Assembly: GCF_035627495.1 (NCBI RefSeq)
Contig: NZ_DASPLO010000130.1
Coordinates: 1 to 41,974 of the forward strand
Source: Methylocaldum sp035627495
GTDB lineage: Bacteria > Pseudomonadota > Gammaproteobacteria > Methylococcales > Methylococcaceae
Reading direction: 5' to 3'
DNA length: 41,974 bases
The notes beneath the pieces are model-generated. The model worked only from the letters and a program-made list of their open reading frames with translations, was not told the origin of the DNA and did not search any database. Positions 26,697-35,104 of the stretch are shown here, piece after piece (position 1 is the first letter of the stretch; each line of letters starts with the position of its first letter). The position numbers and the translations under genes were made by a program.

Positions 26697-26763
26697 TGCA
26701 CCTTAATGGTGCGCTTTATGGGCGGCTTTACGATGGTGTGTCTCTACTTTCGGGTTTGCCGGA
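26677..26763. repeat. 11-bp inverted repeat flanking the ntrB enhancer
   Basis: TCCGGCAAACC (26677-26687) is exactly complementary to GGTTTGCCGGA (26753-26763), with 65 bases between the arms. The NtrC-type site lies inside the loop. The left arm also overlaps the small hairpin at 26665-26680, so alternative foldings are possible if this part is transcribed. Confidence 0.6.
26697..26713 (+). promoter_or_regulatory. NtrC-binding site upstream of ntrB
   Basis: TGCACC-TTAAT-GGTGCG matches the NtrC consensus TGCACC-N5-GGTGCA at eleven of twelve fixed bases. It is centred about 125 bp upstream of the start predicted from the sigma54 element at 26804-26819, a typical enhancer distance. This indicates NtrC control of its own operon. 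Confidence 0.8.
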
Positions 26764-26803
26764 GCTTGGATGCTCACGTTTAAACGCGGCTTTAAAGTCT
26801 TGT

Positions 26804-26819
26804 TGGCCCTTATTTTGCT
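26804..26819 (+). promoter_or_regulatory. Sigma54 -24/-12 promoter of ntrBC
   Basis: TGGCCCT-TATT-TTGCT matches TGGCACG-N4-TTGCW with both invariant dinucleotides, GG (26805-26806) and GC (26817-26818), correctly spaced. With -12 at 26818 transcription would start near 26830, only about two bases before the ntrB ATG. The element lies within an imperfect inverted repeat, CGGCTTTAAAG (26787-26797) and CTTTAAAAGCCG (26818-26829). Confidence 0.65.
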
Positions 26820-26831
26820 TTAAAAGCCGTA

Positions 26832-27905
26832 ATGAATAACTCAGATCCCGTCTCTCTGCATCAACGCATACTCGATTACCTAACCGATGCTGTATTGGTC
26901 TTCGATACCGCATACCGTTTGGTTTATATCAACGTGGCCGGGGAAATGCTGTTTGCGGTGAGTGCGCGACAGATCTTGGGAGCGCGTGCCAAAGAGTTGT
27001 CCTTTCTACACGATCAGAATATTGAGAGGGATTTGAAACGGACCTTGCAGCAAGGGGAGTCGTTCACCAAGCGAAATTTGTCGTTGGGTCTTCCGCCCCA
27101 GTCCATTACGGTCAATTTCACGATCACGCCAATGTTGGAGCAGGATAAACCGGTTGCTGCACTGGTGCAGATTGAGCAACTGGATCGGCATTTGCGCATC
27201 TCCATGGAAGAGCAGCTTTTGGCTCAGCAGAACGCCGCTCGTATGCTGCTTCGAGGATTGGCCCACGAGATAAAGAACCCTTTGGGCGGATTGCGCGGCG
27301 CGGCGCAGTTGCTCGATAGGGAGTTGGTCGAAGAAGAGATGCGGGAATACACGAAAATCATCATGGAAGAATCCGACCGGCTGCAGTCCCTAGTCGATCG
27401 GATGCTCGCGCCCAACAAGCCGCCGCGGAAGAGCCCGCTTAACATCCACAGGATATTGGAGCGCGTGCGTCAATTGGTTCAGGTAGAAGCCCCGCCGAGC
27501 GTCATCATCGAAAGAGACTATGATCCGAGTCTACCCCTAGTGAACGGCGACAGCGATCAACTTATCCAGTCGATTTTAAACATCGTGCGCAACGCGGCGC
27601 AGGCAGTGGGGCAGAAAGGACATATCCTTATTCGCACGCGAATCCACCGCCAAGTAACCATTGGTCATCGCCGCAATCCGATGGCCGTCAAGATCGACAT
27701 AATTGACGATGGGCCCGGCATCAAGCCGGAGCTGCTGGGTCAGATTTTTTACCCGATGGTAACGGGGCGCGCCGACGGGACGGGGTTGGGCTTGTCGATA
27801 GCGCAGTCCTTGATCAATCAGCACGGTGGACTGGTGGAATGCACCAGTTCCCCGGGCAACACGGTTTTTTCTATTTTTCTGCCTTTGGAGAAGGGACATG
27901 ATTAG
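26832..27905 (+). CDS. ntrB: Nitrogen regulation sensor histidine kinase NtrB (GlnL)
   Basis: NtrB is the soluble kinase/phosphatase that, under PII control, phosphorylates NtrC when nitrogen is limiting. The 357-residue product has an N-terminal PAS domain (about residues 10-110), the H-box GLAHEIKNPLGGLRGAAQLL with phospho-acceptor His145, an N-box (NIVRNAAQAVG), and G-boxes DDGPGI and GTGLGLSIAQSL. There are no membrane segments. No clear Shine-Dalgarno precedes the ATG. The stop overlaps the ntrC start. Confidence 0.95.
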   Translation: MNNSDPVSLHQRILDYLTDAVLVFDTAYRLVYINVAGEMLFAVSARQILGARAKELSFLHDQNIERDLKRTLQQGESFTKRNLSLGLPPQSITVNFTITPMLEQDKPVAALVQIEQLDRHLRISMEEQLLAQQNAARMLLRGLAHEIKNPLGGLRGAAQLLDRELVEEEMREYTKIIMEESDRLQSLVDRMLAPNKPPRKSPLNIHRILERVRQLVQVEAPPSVIIERDYDPSLPLVNGDSDQLIQSILNIVRNAAQAVGQKGHILIRTRIHRQVTIGHRRNPMAVKIDIIDDGPGIKPELLGQIFYPMVTGRADGTGLGLSIAQSLINQHGGLVECTSSPGNTVFSIFLPLEKGHD

Positions 27906-29307
27906 TTCAACCCAAGTATGGGTGGTCGATGATGATCGTTCTATCCGCTGGGTTTTAGAAAAAGCCCTGCAAAAGGCCTCGATACACGCGCGTTGCTTTT
28001 CCAGCGCCGGTGGTTTGCTCGACGCCCTCGACCAGGGCAAACCGGACGCCATTGTGACCGATATCCGGATGCCGGGCATGGACGGGCTGGAACTCTTAAG
28101 GCAGTTGCAGACCAAACATCCACAGCTTCCTATCATCATCATGACGGCGCACTCCGATCTGGAGAGCGCCGTCTCGGCTTTTCACGGCGGCGCATTCGAA
28201 TATCTGCCGAAGCCGTTCGATGTGGATGAGGCCGTCGATTTGGTGCAGCGCGCATGTGCGCAGAGCCAGCGCAAGCGTCAAGAGAACGGACAGCCGGCGG
28301 TGCCTGCGAAAACACCGGAAATCATCGGGGAAGCGCCGGCCATGCAGGAGGTCTTTCGCGCCATTGCAAGGCTGGCCCGTTCTCACATTACCGTTCTGAT
28401 TAATGGTGAATCGGGCACCGGCAAGGAGTTGGTTGCCCGCGCGCTGCACCGTCATAGCCCACGGGCCGACAAGCCCTTTATCGCGCTCAATATGGCGGCG
28501 ATTCCCCGTGATCTGCTGGAATCCGAGTTGTTCGGCCATGAACGCGGCGCGTTTACGGGCGCGCAAGCCCGGCGGGCCGGACGTTTCGAACAGGCCGACG
28601 GAGGCTCTTTGTTCTTAGACGAAATCGGCGATATGCCGGCGGATTTGCAGACTCGCTTGCTGCGCGTGCTGGCTGACGGCGAGTTCTTTCCCGTGGGCGC
28701 GCATGCTCCAGTCAAAGTCGATGTCCGCATTATCGCCGCGACGCATCAAAACTTGGATACTCTGGTGGCCGAGGGGCGCTTCCGCGAGGATTTGTTCCAC
28801 AGGCTCAATGTGATCCGCATTCATTTGCCGCCTTTACGGGAGCGGCGCCAGGATATTCCTTTGCTGCTCGGGCATTTCCTCAAAGAGGCTAGTCAAGAGC
28901 TGAAGGTGGACACGAAAATCTTGCTGCAGGACGTGGAGGACTATCTGTGTCGGCTCGATTGGCCGGGCAACGTGCGCCAGCTGGAAAATACCTGCCGCTG
29001 GATTACGGTTATGGCCGCAGGCAAGGAGGTTCATTTGGACGATCTTCCGCCCGAGTTGCTGACCATTAAAGCGAGCACGTCTACGATTGCCGACAGTTGG
29101 GAGGATTGCTTCCGGCAATGGGTTGATACACGCTTGAGGCGAGGGGACAAAAATGTCGCAAAGGAGGCCATAGAATCGGCTGAAGGAATCCTAATCGCCA
29201 CGGCGCTGCAGTTCACCCGCGGTCGCCGCCAGGAAGCGGCCAAATTATTGGGTTATGGTCGCAACACGTTGACGCGAAAGATCACCGAACTGAGTCTGGA
29301 CGTGTAA
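27898..29307 (+). CDS. ntrC: Nitrogen regulation response regulator NtrC (GlnG)
   Basis: NtrC is the sigma54-dependent activator phosphorylated by NtrB; it binds enhancers such as those seen before glnA and ntrB. The 469-residue product has a receiver domain (VVDDDRSIRWVLE, phospho-acceptor Asp55 in VTDIRMPGMDG), an AAA+ domain with Walker A GESGTGKE, the sigma54-contacting GAFTGA loop and FLDEIGDMP, and a C-terminal Fis-type helix-turn-helix (QEAAKLLGYGRNTLTRKI). ATG at 27898 overlaps the ntrB end by eight bases. The longer frame to 27826 is inside ntrB. Confidence 0.96.
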   Translation: MISSTQVWVVDDDRSIRWVLEKALQKASIHARCFSSAGGLLDALDQGKPDAIVTDIRMPGMDGLELLRQLQTKHPQLPIIIMTAHSDLESAVSAFHGGAFEYLPKPFDVDEAVDLVQRACAQSQRKRQENGQPAVPAKTPEIIGEAPAMQEVFRAIARLARSHITVLINGESGTGKELVARALHRHSPRADKPFIALNMAAIPRDLLESELFGHERGAFTGAQARRAGRFEQADGGSLFLDEIGDMPADLQTRLLRVLADGEFFPVGAHAPVKVDVRIIAATHQNLDTLVAEGRFREDLFHRLNVIRIHLPPLRERRQDIPLLLGHFLKEASQELKVDTKILLQDVEDYLCRLDWPGNVRQLENTCRWITVMAAGKEVHLDDLPPELLTIKASTSTIADSWEDCFRQWVDTRLRRGDKNVAKEAIESAEGILIATALQFTRGRRQEAAKLLGYGRNTLTRKITELSLDV

Positions 29308-29473
29308 CGTCTTGGGCGCTGGTAACGTAACGATCAACAGCCCCGGTTTTTGATGCGATAATCGTGTCCTTCGGCCTTTTGTTGATTTATCCGCTTCGCC
29401 GTCCGCGCGCAGCTGGAGATGAACGATTTGCTCTTCGTGCCCAATCTGAAATTGCCAAATTACCGGACCGACC

Positions 29474-31990
29474 ATGCCGAACAAAAGTTTAGTGAATAGT
29501 AAGAGAAGCTCCTGGCTGACCGAGTTGCCCGCGCTAGGGCTGGAGGCCAAGGATCTGGCTTTGGATATCCGCCGCCATTTCAGCTATACGCTCGGTCGTG
29601 ACAAATACTGCGCCTCTGCGCACTACACCTATACGGCGCTCGCTTTGACGGTTCGCGACCGCTTGATGGAGCGGTGGAAGAATACTCATTACGCCTACGA
29701 GGAAACGGATTGCAAGCGCGCCTACTATTTATCCATGGAATTCCTGATGGGGCGGACATTGAGCAATGCAATGCTTAATCTCGGAATTGATGATCCGCTA
29801 TGCGAGACTCTGCATGATTTGGGGTTGAATCTCGAGGAAGTCATTGAGAGCGAGCAAGACGCCGGATTGGGGAACGGCGGGTTGGGGCGGTTGGCCGCTT
29901 GTTTTGTAGATAGCTGTGCGACCCTGCAGTTGCCGGTGATGGGGTATGGCCTCCGTTACGAATATGGCATGTTCCGGCAAAACATCGAGGACGGCCACCA
30001 GGTCGAGGAGCCCGATCACTGGTTGCGGAACGGTCATGTCTGGGAGTTGGAGCGTCCGGAACTGACGGTGCGGGTACGTTTCGGTGGGCGGACGGACACT
30101 TACGGCGCTGAGGAATCCCATCCGCAAACGCGCTGGGTCGATACCCAGGACGTACTTGCGGTGCCTTATGATGTTCCGGTTCCCGGTTACAAGAACGGCA
30201 CGGTTAACACGCTGCGTCTGTGGAAGTCGGCCGCCACGGATGAATTCGACCTTAAGGACTTCAATGCGGGGGATTACACCGAAGCGGTCCGTTCCAAGAA
30301 CATGGCGGAGAACATCACCATGGTGTTGTATCCGAATGATGCCAGCGAGAACGGTAAGGAGTTAAGGCTCCGCCAGCAGTACTTTTTGGCTTCGGCAAGC
30401 CTCCAGGACGTCATCCGCAAATGGGTGCTGGTGCACGGCGAGGACTTCAGCCGGTTTGCCGAAAAGAATTGCTTCCAGCTCAACGATACCCATCCTAGCA
30501 TCGCGGTGGCCGAGTTGATGCGCCTGTTGACGGATGAACATGGGCTGAATTGGGATGAAGCGTGGGCGATCACCTCGCGTACGATGGCTTATACCAATCA
30601 CACGCTGCTTCCTGAGGCCTTGGAGAAATGGCCGGTGCGTTTATTCAGGCAGTTGTTGCCGCGGTTGCTGGAAATCATTTTCGAGATCAACGCGCGGTTT
30701 TTGGGGGAAGTTGCCAACCGCTGGCCGGGCGATTTGGAGCGATTGGCGTGCATGTCCTTGATCGAGGAAGGCTGGGAGCAGCAGGTTCGCATGGCTTACC
30801 TTGCCATAGTCGGGAGCTTTTCCGTCAATGGCGTGGCGGAACTCCATTCCAATTTGCTTATGCAGGGGCTGTTTCGAGATTTCTACGAGCTGTGGCCAAA
30901 CAAGTTCAATAACAAAACCAATGGCATTACCCCTCGCAGATGGCTTGCCGGATGCAATCCCAAGCTTGCCTCATTGATTACCGAGACGATCGGCGAGGGC
31001 TGGTTGACCGATCTGTCCCAGCTTGGCCGGCTCGCGGCATATGCCGACGATTCCGCGTTCCGCCAGCGCTGGAGGGATATCAAGCGCCAAAACAAAGAGC
31101 GTCTCTTGCAGTATAAAAAAGCGGAAGTAGGCCTGGACATCAACCCGGATGCTCTATTCGACGTTCAGGTCAAACGGATACACGAATACAAGCGCCAGTT
31201 GCTCAATGTGCTTCACGTCATTCACCTCTACGATCGGATTAAGCGCGGCGATACGGCGAACTGGACTCCGCGATGCGTCCTTTTCGGAGGCAAGGCGGCG
31301 CCGGGCTACGTTATGGCGAAGCGGATTATTAAGCTGATCAATAACGTTTCGAGCGTAATCAACCGCGATCCCGCGGTTGGCGAACTGCTCAAGGTGGCCT
31401 TCCTGCCGAATTACCGAGTTACGGCGATGGAGTTCATTTGTCCCGGCACCGATCTTTCGGAGCAGATTTCGACCGCCGGTAAGGAAGCGTCCGGCACGGG
31501 CAACATGAAGTTCATGCTGAACGGAGCGCTGACCATCGGTACCCTCGATGGCGCCAACATCGAGATTCGCCAGGAAGTGGGGGCAGAGAACTTCTTCCTG
31601 TTTGGCCTCACCGCCGAGGAAGTGGAGGCCGGCCGCAGCCAATACGATCCCGAGTCAGTCATAAACGGCAACGAGGATCTGCGCCGAGTGATACATCTCC
31701 TAGAAAGCGGACACTTCAATCAGTTTGAACCCGGAATTTTCGATCCCGTCATACATGCGATAAGGAGCCCCCACGATCCTTGGATGACGGCGGCTGATTT
31801 TCCGAGTTACGTCGAAGCGCAGAGGCGGGCAGCCGCCGCTTATCAGGATCAAGAGCAGTGGACGAGGATGAGCATCCTGAACTGCGCTGCGAGCGGCAAG
31901 TTTTCCACCGACCGCACGATTTCAGAGTACAACCGCGACATCTGGAAACTGGAACCGATCAATCCCTTGCCGGAGCACGGTAAATCCTAG
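29474..31990 (+). CDS. glgP: Glycogen/maltodextrin phosphorylase
   Basis: This is a glucan phosphorylase that releases glucose-1-phosphate from glycogen or maltodextrins. The 838-residue product has YYLSMEFLMGRTL, the QDAGLGNGGLGRLAACF segment, and the pyridoxal-phosphate motif GTGNMKFMLNGALTIGTLDGANIE with the cofactor lysine at residue 679. Length fits bacterial GlgP/MalP enzymes; substrate preference cannot be told from sequence alone. It lies 166 bases after ntrC and ends two bases before trmL. No other glycogen genes are nearby. Confidence 0.95.
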   Translation: MPNKSLVNSKRSSWLTELPALGLEAKDLALDIRRHFSYTLGRDKYCASAHYTYTALALTVRDRLMERWKNTHYAYEETDCKRAYYLSMEFLMGRTLSNAMLNLGIDDPLCETLHDLGLNLEEVIESEQDAGLGNGGLGRLAACFVDSCATLQLPVMGYGLRYEYGMFRQNIEDGHQVEEPDHWLRNGHVWELERPELTVRVRFGGRTDTYGAEESHPQTRWVDTQDVLAVPYDVPVPGYKNGTVNTLRLWKSAATDEFDLKDFNAGDYTEAVRSKNMAENITMVLYPNDASENGKELRLRQQYFLASASLQDVIRKWVLVHGEDFSRFAEKNCFQLNDTHPSIAVAELMRLLTDEHGLNWDEAWAITSRTMAYTNHTLLPEALEKWPVRLFRQLLPRLLEIIFEINARFLGEVANRWPGDLERLACMSLIEEGWEQQVRMAYLAIVGSFSVNGVAELHSNLLMQGLFRDFYELWPNKFNNKTNGITPRRWLAGCNPKLASLITETIGEGWLTDLSQLGRLAAYADDSAFRQRWRDIKRQNKERLLQYKKAEVGLDINPDALFDVQVKRIHEYKRQLLNVLHVIHLYDRIKRGDTANWTPRCVLFGGKAAPGYVMAKRIIKLINNVSSVINRDPAVGELLKVAFLPNYRVTAMEFICPGTDLSEQISTAGKEASGTGNMKFMLNGALTIGTLDGANIEIRQEVGAENFFLFGLTAEEVEAGRSQYDPESVINGNEDLRRVIHLLESGHFNQFEPGIFDPVIHAIRSPHDPWMTAADFPSYVEAQRRAAAAYQDQEQWTRMSILNCAASGKFSTDRTISEYNRDIWKLEPINPLPEHGKS

Positions 31991-31992
31991 AC

Positions 31993-32466
31993 GTGTTCCA
32001 TATCGTCCTTTACGAGCCCGAAATACCGCCGAATACAGGAAACATCATCCGCCTTTGCGCCAATACGGGCGCATTGCTGCACCTCATTCATCCCTTGGGC
32101 TTCCGGTTGGATGACGCCAAGTTGCGACGAGCCGGGCTCGATTATCGAGAATGGGCGGATGTGCGGGAATATAGAGGATTGGACGAATTTATGGATCGGG
32201 TTCGGCCGGAACGGCTGTTTGCACTTACTACTAAGGGGCGGCGCTGCTATGCGGAGGTCGATTTCCGACCCAATGACACCTTATTATTTGGTCCGGAAAC
32301 CAGAGGTTTGCCGGGAGCGCTGCTTACAGCCCTCCCGGACTCGCACCGTCTTTATGTCCCGATGAAGCCGGAAAGCCGTAGCCTCAATCTCTCGAACACC
32401 GTGGCGCTGGTGCTTTACGAAGCATGGCGGCAGAACGGCTTTTCAGGGGCGTCTGAGCGGGCGTAA
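31993..32466 (+). CDS. trmL: tRNA (cytidine/uridine-2'-O)-methyltransferase TrmL
   Basis: TrmL is a SPOUT-class enzyme that 2'-O-methylates the wobble base (position 34) of certain leucine tRNAs. The 157-residue product has the family blocks YEPEIPPNTGNIIRLCANTG, LRRAGLDY, LFGPETRGLP and the knot region PMKPESRSLNLSNTVALVLYEAWRQ. The start is GTG at 31993, two bases after the glgP stop, so it is probably cotranscribed. It converges with gpsA, leaving an 11-base gap with no visible terminator. Confidence 0.95.
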   Translation: MFHIVLYEPEIPPNTGNIIRLCANTGALLHLIHPLGFRLDDAKLRRAGLDYREWADVREYRGLDEFMDRVRPERLFALTTKGRRCYAEVDFRPNDTLLFGPETRGLPGALLTALPDSHRLYVPMKPESRSLNLSNTVALVLYEAWRQNGFSGASERA

Positions 32467-32477
32467 TCGAGGACGGC

Positions 32478-33482
32478 TCACGCCACCACGGCTTCCGATT
32501 TTTGTTCCCGTATGAGTAGATTGTTAACGGCCTCTAAGGGGGCGAGATTCTCGTAGAGGATTTTGTAGGTCTGCTCGGTGATCGGCATCTCGATTCCGAG
32601 ACTTTGCGCCAGCCGGTAGATGACTTTAGTGGTGGTGATGCCTTCGATCTCCTGGCCGATTTCGGCAGTGATTTGCTCCCGCGAGAGTCCTTTGCCGAGT
32701 CCAAGGCCGAACCGCCGGTTTCGAGATTGGTTGTCGGTGCAGGTCAGTATGAGATCGCCGACACCGGCAAGTCCCATGAAGGTTTCCGATTTGCCGCCCA
32801 GCGCCAATCCCAATCGCATCATCTCGGCAAGTCCCCGGGTTATGAGTGCCGCACGCGAGTTAGCGCCGAAACCTAAACCGTCGGCGACTCCGGCGGCGAT
32901 GGCCAGTACGTTCTTGGTCGCCCCGCCTAATTGAACTCCGATGATGTCTTCGGTGGTATAAGCCCGGAAGCGGTTGTTATGCAGCAGACCGGCCAGCATT
33001 CTGGCGAACTCGACCTGCCGTGACGCCACCGTAATGGCCGTCGGAAGATTGGCGGCCAAGTCACGGGCGAAGCTGGGGCCGGATAGTACCGCTGCGGGAA
33101 TATCGGGTCCGAGAACGTCCTCCGTGACCTGGTGTAAAAGCTTTCCGCTTTCCAGCTCCAAGCCTTTCGTGGCCCATGCGATTTTCGATTCCGAAGCAAG
33201 ATGCGGGGCAAGGTTTATCAGCAGGCTTCGGAATGCATGGCTGGGTGCCGCAATGATGAGAATCTCCGCACACTCAACGGCTTCGGCGAGATTCGCGACG
33301 ACTTTAAGGTTATCGGGAAAATGGGCGCCGGGTAAGTAACGATCGTTGCAGCGTGCGGCATGGAGTTTGGCTACGTGCTCCGGGCGATGACCCCAAAGCG
33401 TCGTAGGATGGCCGTTACGGGCCATCAACAGGGCGAGGGCTGTGCCCCAAGAGCCGGCGCCGAGAACTGATACAGCTGTCAT
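32478..33482 (-). CDS. gpsA: Glycerol-3-phosphate dehydrogenase [NAD(P)+] GpsA
   Basis: GpsA reduces dihydroxyacetone phosphate to sn-glycerol-3-phosphate for phospholipid synthesis. The 334-residue product has the N-terminal dinucleotide fold VLGAGSWGTALA, the APSHAFR segment, SGPSFARD, the catalytic-lysine region GGATKNVLAIAAGVADGL, and GLAGVGDLILTC. ATG at 33482 gives the family N-terminus MTAVSVLGAG. The frame open to 33563 overlaps secB. It is 22 bases downstream of secB and is the last gene of a minus-strand operon. Confidence 0.96.
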   Translation of the reverse strand: MTAVSVLGAGSWGTALALLMARNGHPTTLWGHRPEHVAKLHAARCNDRYLPGAHFPDNLKVVANLAEAVECAEILIIAAPSHAFRSLLINLAPHLASESKIAWATKGLELESGKLLHQVTEDVLGPDIPAAVLSGPSFARDLAANLPTAITVASRQVEFARMLAGLLHNNRFRAYTTEDIIGVQLGGATKNVLAIAAGVADGLGFGANSRAALITRGLAEMMRLGLALGGKSETFMGLAGVGDLILTCTDNQSRNRRFGLGLGKGLSREQITAEIGQEIEGITTTKVIYRLAQSLGIEMPITEQTYKILYENLAPLEAVNNLLIREQKSEAVVA

Positions 33483-33504
33483 GTGTAAGACGAAGGTTAT
33501 CCCG

Positions 33505-33966
33505 TTAGTGGCTTGTGGGGGCTGCACCTTGCTGTTGTTGCATGTGCTGCATGTATAACGCATCGAAATTTACGGGTGCGAGGAGCATGGGGGGAAAGCC
33601 GCCTTTGGTTACGAGGTCGGAAACAGCCTCTCGTGCATACGGGAAGAGGACGTTCGGGCAGTAACTGCCAATCAAGGGGCCGAGTTCCTGTTCGTCAAAG
33701 CCGACCATTGCAAAGATCCCGGCCTGGCAGACTTCCACCAAATAAGCGGTTTTTTCCTCGAGTTTGACCGTTAGGGTGGTGGTGAGGCTAACCTCGTACA
33801 GGTTGTCCTGAAGCTTTTGAGCATTGCTTGACAGGTTGAATTCGATCTTTGGTTCCCATTTAAGCGTAAACACTTCCGGCGAATTCGGTGTCTCGAACGA
33901 GACATCCTTAACGTAAATCTTTTGTAGGGCAAACTGTCTTTCCTGCTGATTGGTCTCTTCGGCCAT
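33505..33966 (-). CDS. secB: Protein-export chaperone SecB
   Basis: SecB is a tetrameric chaperone that keeps preproteins unfolded and hands them to SecA, whose SecB-binding zinc tail is visible in this window. The 153-residue product has the family segments QKIYVKDVSFETPNSPEVF, VCQAGIF and GSYCPNVLFPYAREAVSDLVTKGGFPPMLLAPVNFDALY. AAGGAT precedes the ATG. It lies between the rhodanese gene and gpsA. In enteric genomes grxC usually sits between yibN and secB; it is absent here. Confidence 0.97.
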   Translation of the reverse strand: MAEETNQQERQFALQKIYVKDVSFETPNSPEVFTLKWEPKIEFNLSSNAQKLQDNLYEVSLTTTLTVKLEEKTAYLVEVCQAGIFAMVGFDEQELGPLIGSYCPNVLFPYAREAVSDLVTKGGFPPMLLAPVNFDALYMQHMQQQQGAAPTSH

Positions 33967-34025
33967 GGATGATCCTTGATTCTTTTAATTTTTGAAGTTA
34001 GCGAAAGGGGGCGGAGTAGGTCGAA

Positions 34026-34475
34026 TTACTTGCTATTCCGCTTCTTAACGACGGGGTATTTTTGGTCTTCCCATGCCAGCATCCCGCCTTTCATTTCGAA
34101 GACTCGCGTAAACCCTAAACCGATTAATTTTTTGCAGGCCTGGGGAGAGCGTGTACCGGATTGGCAGGTTACGATGACAGGATTTTGCTTGTATGCCTCC
34201 AATTCATGGGCTCGTTCCTCAATTTTGCCCAGGGGAATGAATTTCGCATTTTCGATATGACCATTGGCATATTCATTGGGCTCGCGCACATCGATGACTA
34301 CGGTATTTTCGTCATTCATTAAGCCTACAGCCTCAATGGGCGAGATGGCCTTGTGTTTGCGAAAGGCGCTGTCAATGAAATCCTGGATCAGCAAAATCGT
34401 AACAATGAGCAAGCCGCTGGCCATGATCCAGTGGTTGCCCAAGAATTCCAAGAGGCGGTCTAGTGTGACGGTCAT
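34026..34475 (-). CDS. yibN: Membrane-anchored rhodanese-like protein (YibN type)
   Basis: The 149-residue product has one N-terminal membrane segment (about residues 16-31) and a rhodanese domain with the active loop CQSGTRS, whose Cys104 can carry a persulfide. The domain also has VVIDVREPNEYANGHI and FEMKGGMLAWE. Rhodaneses move sulfane sulfur; the exact substrate is unknown. Position beside secB and gpsA matches yibN. The upstream gene encodes an ArsR-type regulator with a thiol-sensor pattern, suggesting a role in sulfide or persulfide handling. Confidence 0.88.
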   Translation of the reverse strand: MTVTLDRLLEFLGNHWIMASGLLIVTILLIQDFIDSAFRKHKAISPIEAVGLMNDENTVVIDVREPNEYANGHIENAKFIPLGKIEERAHELEAYKQNPVIVTCQSGTRSPQACKKLIGLGFTRVFEMKGGMLAWEDQKYPVVKKRNSK

Positions 34476-34506
34476 AGAAAAAATTCAGCTCCAACTAAAG
34501 ACAGTT

Positions 34507-34818
34507 TTAATGACGACAAAATACTTCCTTCATCAGCCTGATCAGCTGCAGTGTGCGCTCATCGTCGACGTAATAGTACACGCGGTTGGCGTCTTTTTTA
34601 CAGGCAAGAATGCCTTTGTCGCGCAGAATTCCCAAATGCTGAGAAATATTGCTCTGAGTCGTGCCGACCTGTTCGACAATGTCCTGAACGCTGACTCTGT
34701 TGTTGCCCAGTGTGCATAGAATCTTGAGCCGCAACGGATGAGACATGGCTTTCAGGCAATAGGCAGCCTGCGCGATGTCGGCATCTTCCGTAATCAATAT
34801 CTCGTTTGATTTGGTCAT
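34507..34818 (-). CDS. ArsR-family regulator with a persulfide-sensor-like cysteine pair
   Basis: The 103-residue product is a single winged helix-turn-helix of the ArsR/SmtB family: LKAMSHPLRLKIL, then the recognition region QVGTTQSNISQHLGILRDKGIL. It has Cys21, Cys35, Cys73 and Cys101. Cys35 (in LKILC) and Cys101 (in EVFCRH) occupy the positions of the sensing pair in BigR and SqrR and are 66 residues apart, as in those proteins. No ArsR-type CxC metal site is seen. It is the first gene of arsR-yibN-secB-gpsA, so it probably represses its own operon until oxidised by reactive sulfur. The ligand is inferred. Confidence 0.85.
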   Translation of the reverse strand: MTKSNEILITEDADIAQAAYCLKAMSHPLRLKILCTLGNNRVSVQDIVEQVGTTQSNISQHLGILRDKGILACKKDANRVYYYVDDERTLQLIRLMKEVFCRH

Positions 34819-34891
34819 CGGAGGCTTCGCAATGTAAGAGTTTGTGCGCTCTTTAGCCAGCGCGGTCGAGCAACACGGGCTTGCAAAAAAA

Positions 34892-34906
34892 AGTTAGAAT
34901 ATCACT
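34892..34906 (-). promoter_or_regulatory. Possible operator of the ArsR-type regulator
   Basis: AGTTAGAATATCACT is an AT-rich imperfect dyad (five of seven base pairs symmetric) located about 75-90 bases upstream of the regulator start, in the gap shared with gpmI. ArsR-family proteins bind such dyads near their own promoters. On the minus strand it contains TATTCT, a possible -10 element, but no good -35 is seen. This is a weak call. Confidence 0.25.
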
Positions 34907-35027
34907 TAGTTTTTCCCGGCGCCTAAGGGTGTGGCGCGCCATTTTTCCGATCTCATATTTATCCGGTGATATCGAGTTCAAGGTCCTTTCCATCCCGCGA
35001 AAGCGGCGACTTATCCATTAAGGCATT

Positions 35028-35056
35028 TTGATTTTCTTCTGCGGGGGAGCGATAAG
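35028..35056 (+). promoter_or_regulatory. Candidate sigma70 promoter of gpmI
   Basis: TTGATT (35028-35033) and GATAAG (35051-35056) are 17 bases apart, with the gpmI start about 49 bases downstream. Each hexamer matches consensus at four of six bases. The 286-base gap between arsR and gpmI must hold divergent promoters; nothing else gene-like is seen in it. Confidence 0.45.
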
Positions 35057-35104
35057 GCTTCTATTGCCAGGTAAACAAGCAAAAACCAAGTGGGAGATTA
35101 TACT

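Noticed and set aside
26521..26706. 61-residue frame between glnA and ntrB
   Set aside because: No ribosome site or family match, and it crosses a tRNA-like segment, a hairpin and the NtrC site.
34910..34945. GGCGC...GCGCC stem followed by T residues as a terminator
   Set aside because: No plus-strand gene ends just upstream; it sits between divergent genes, so termination has no obvious purpose.
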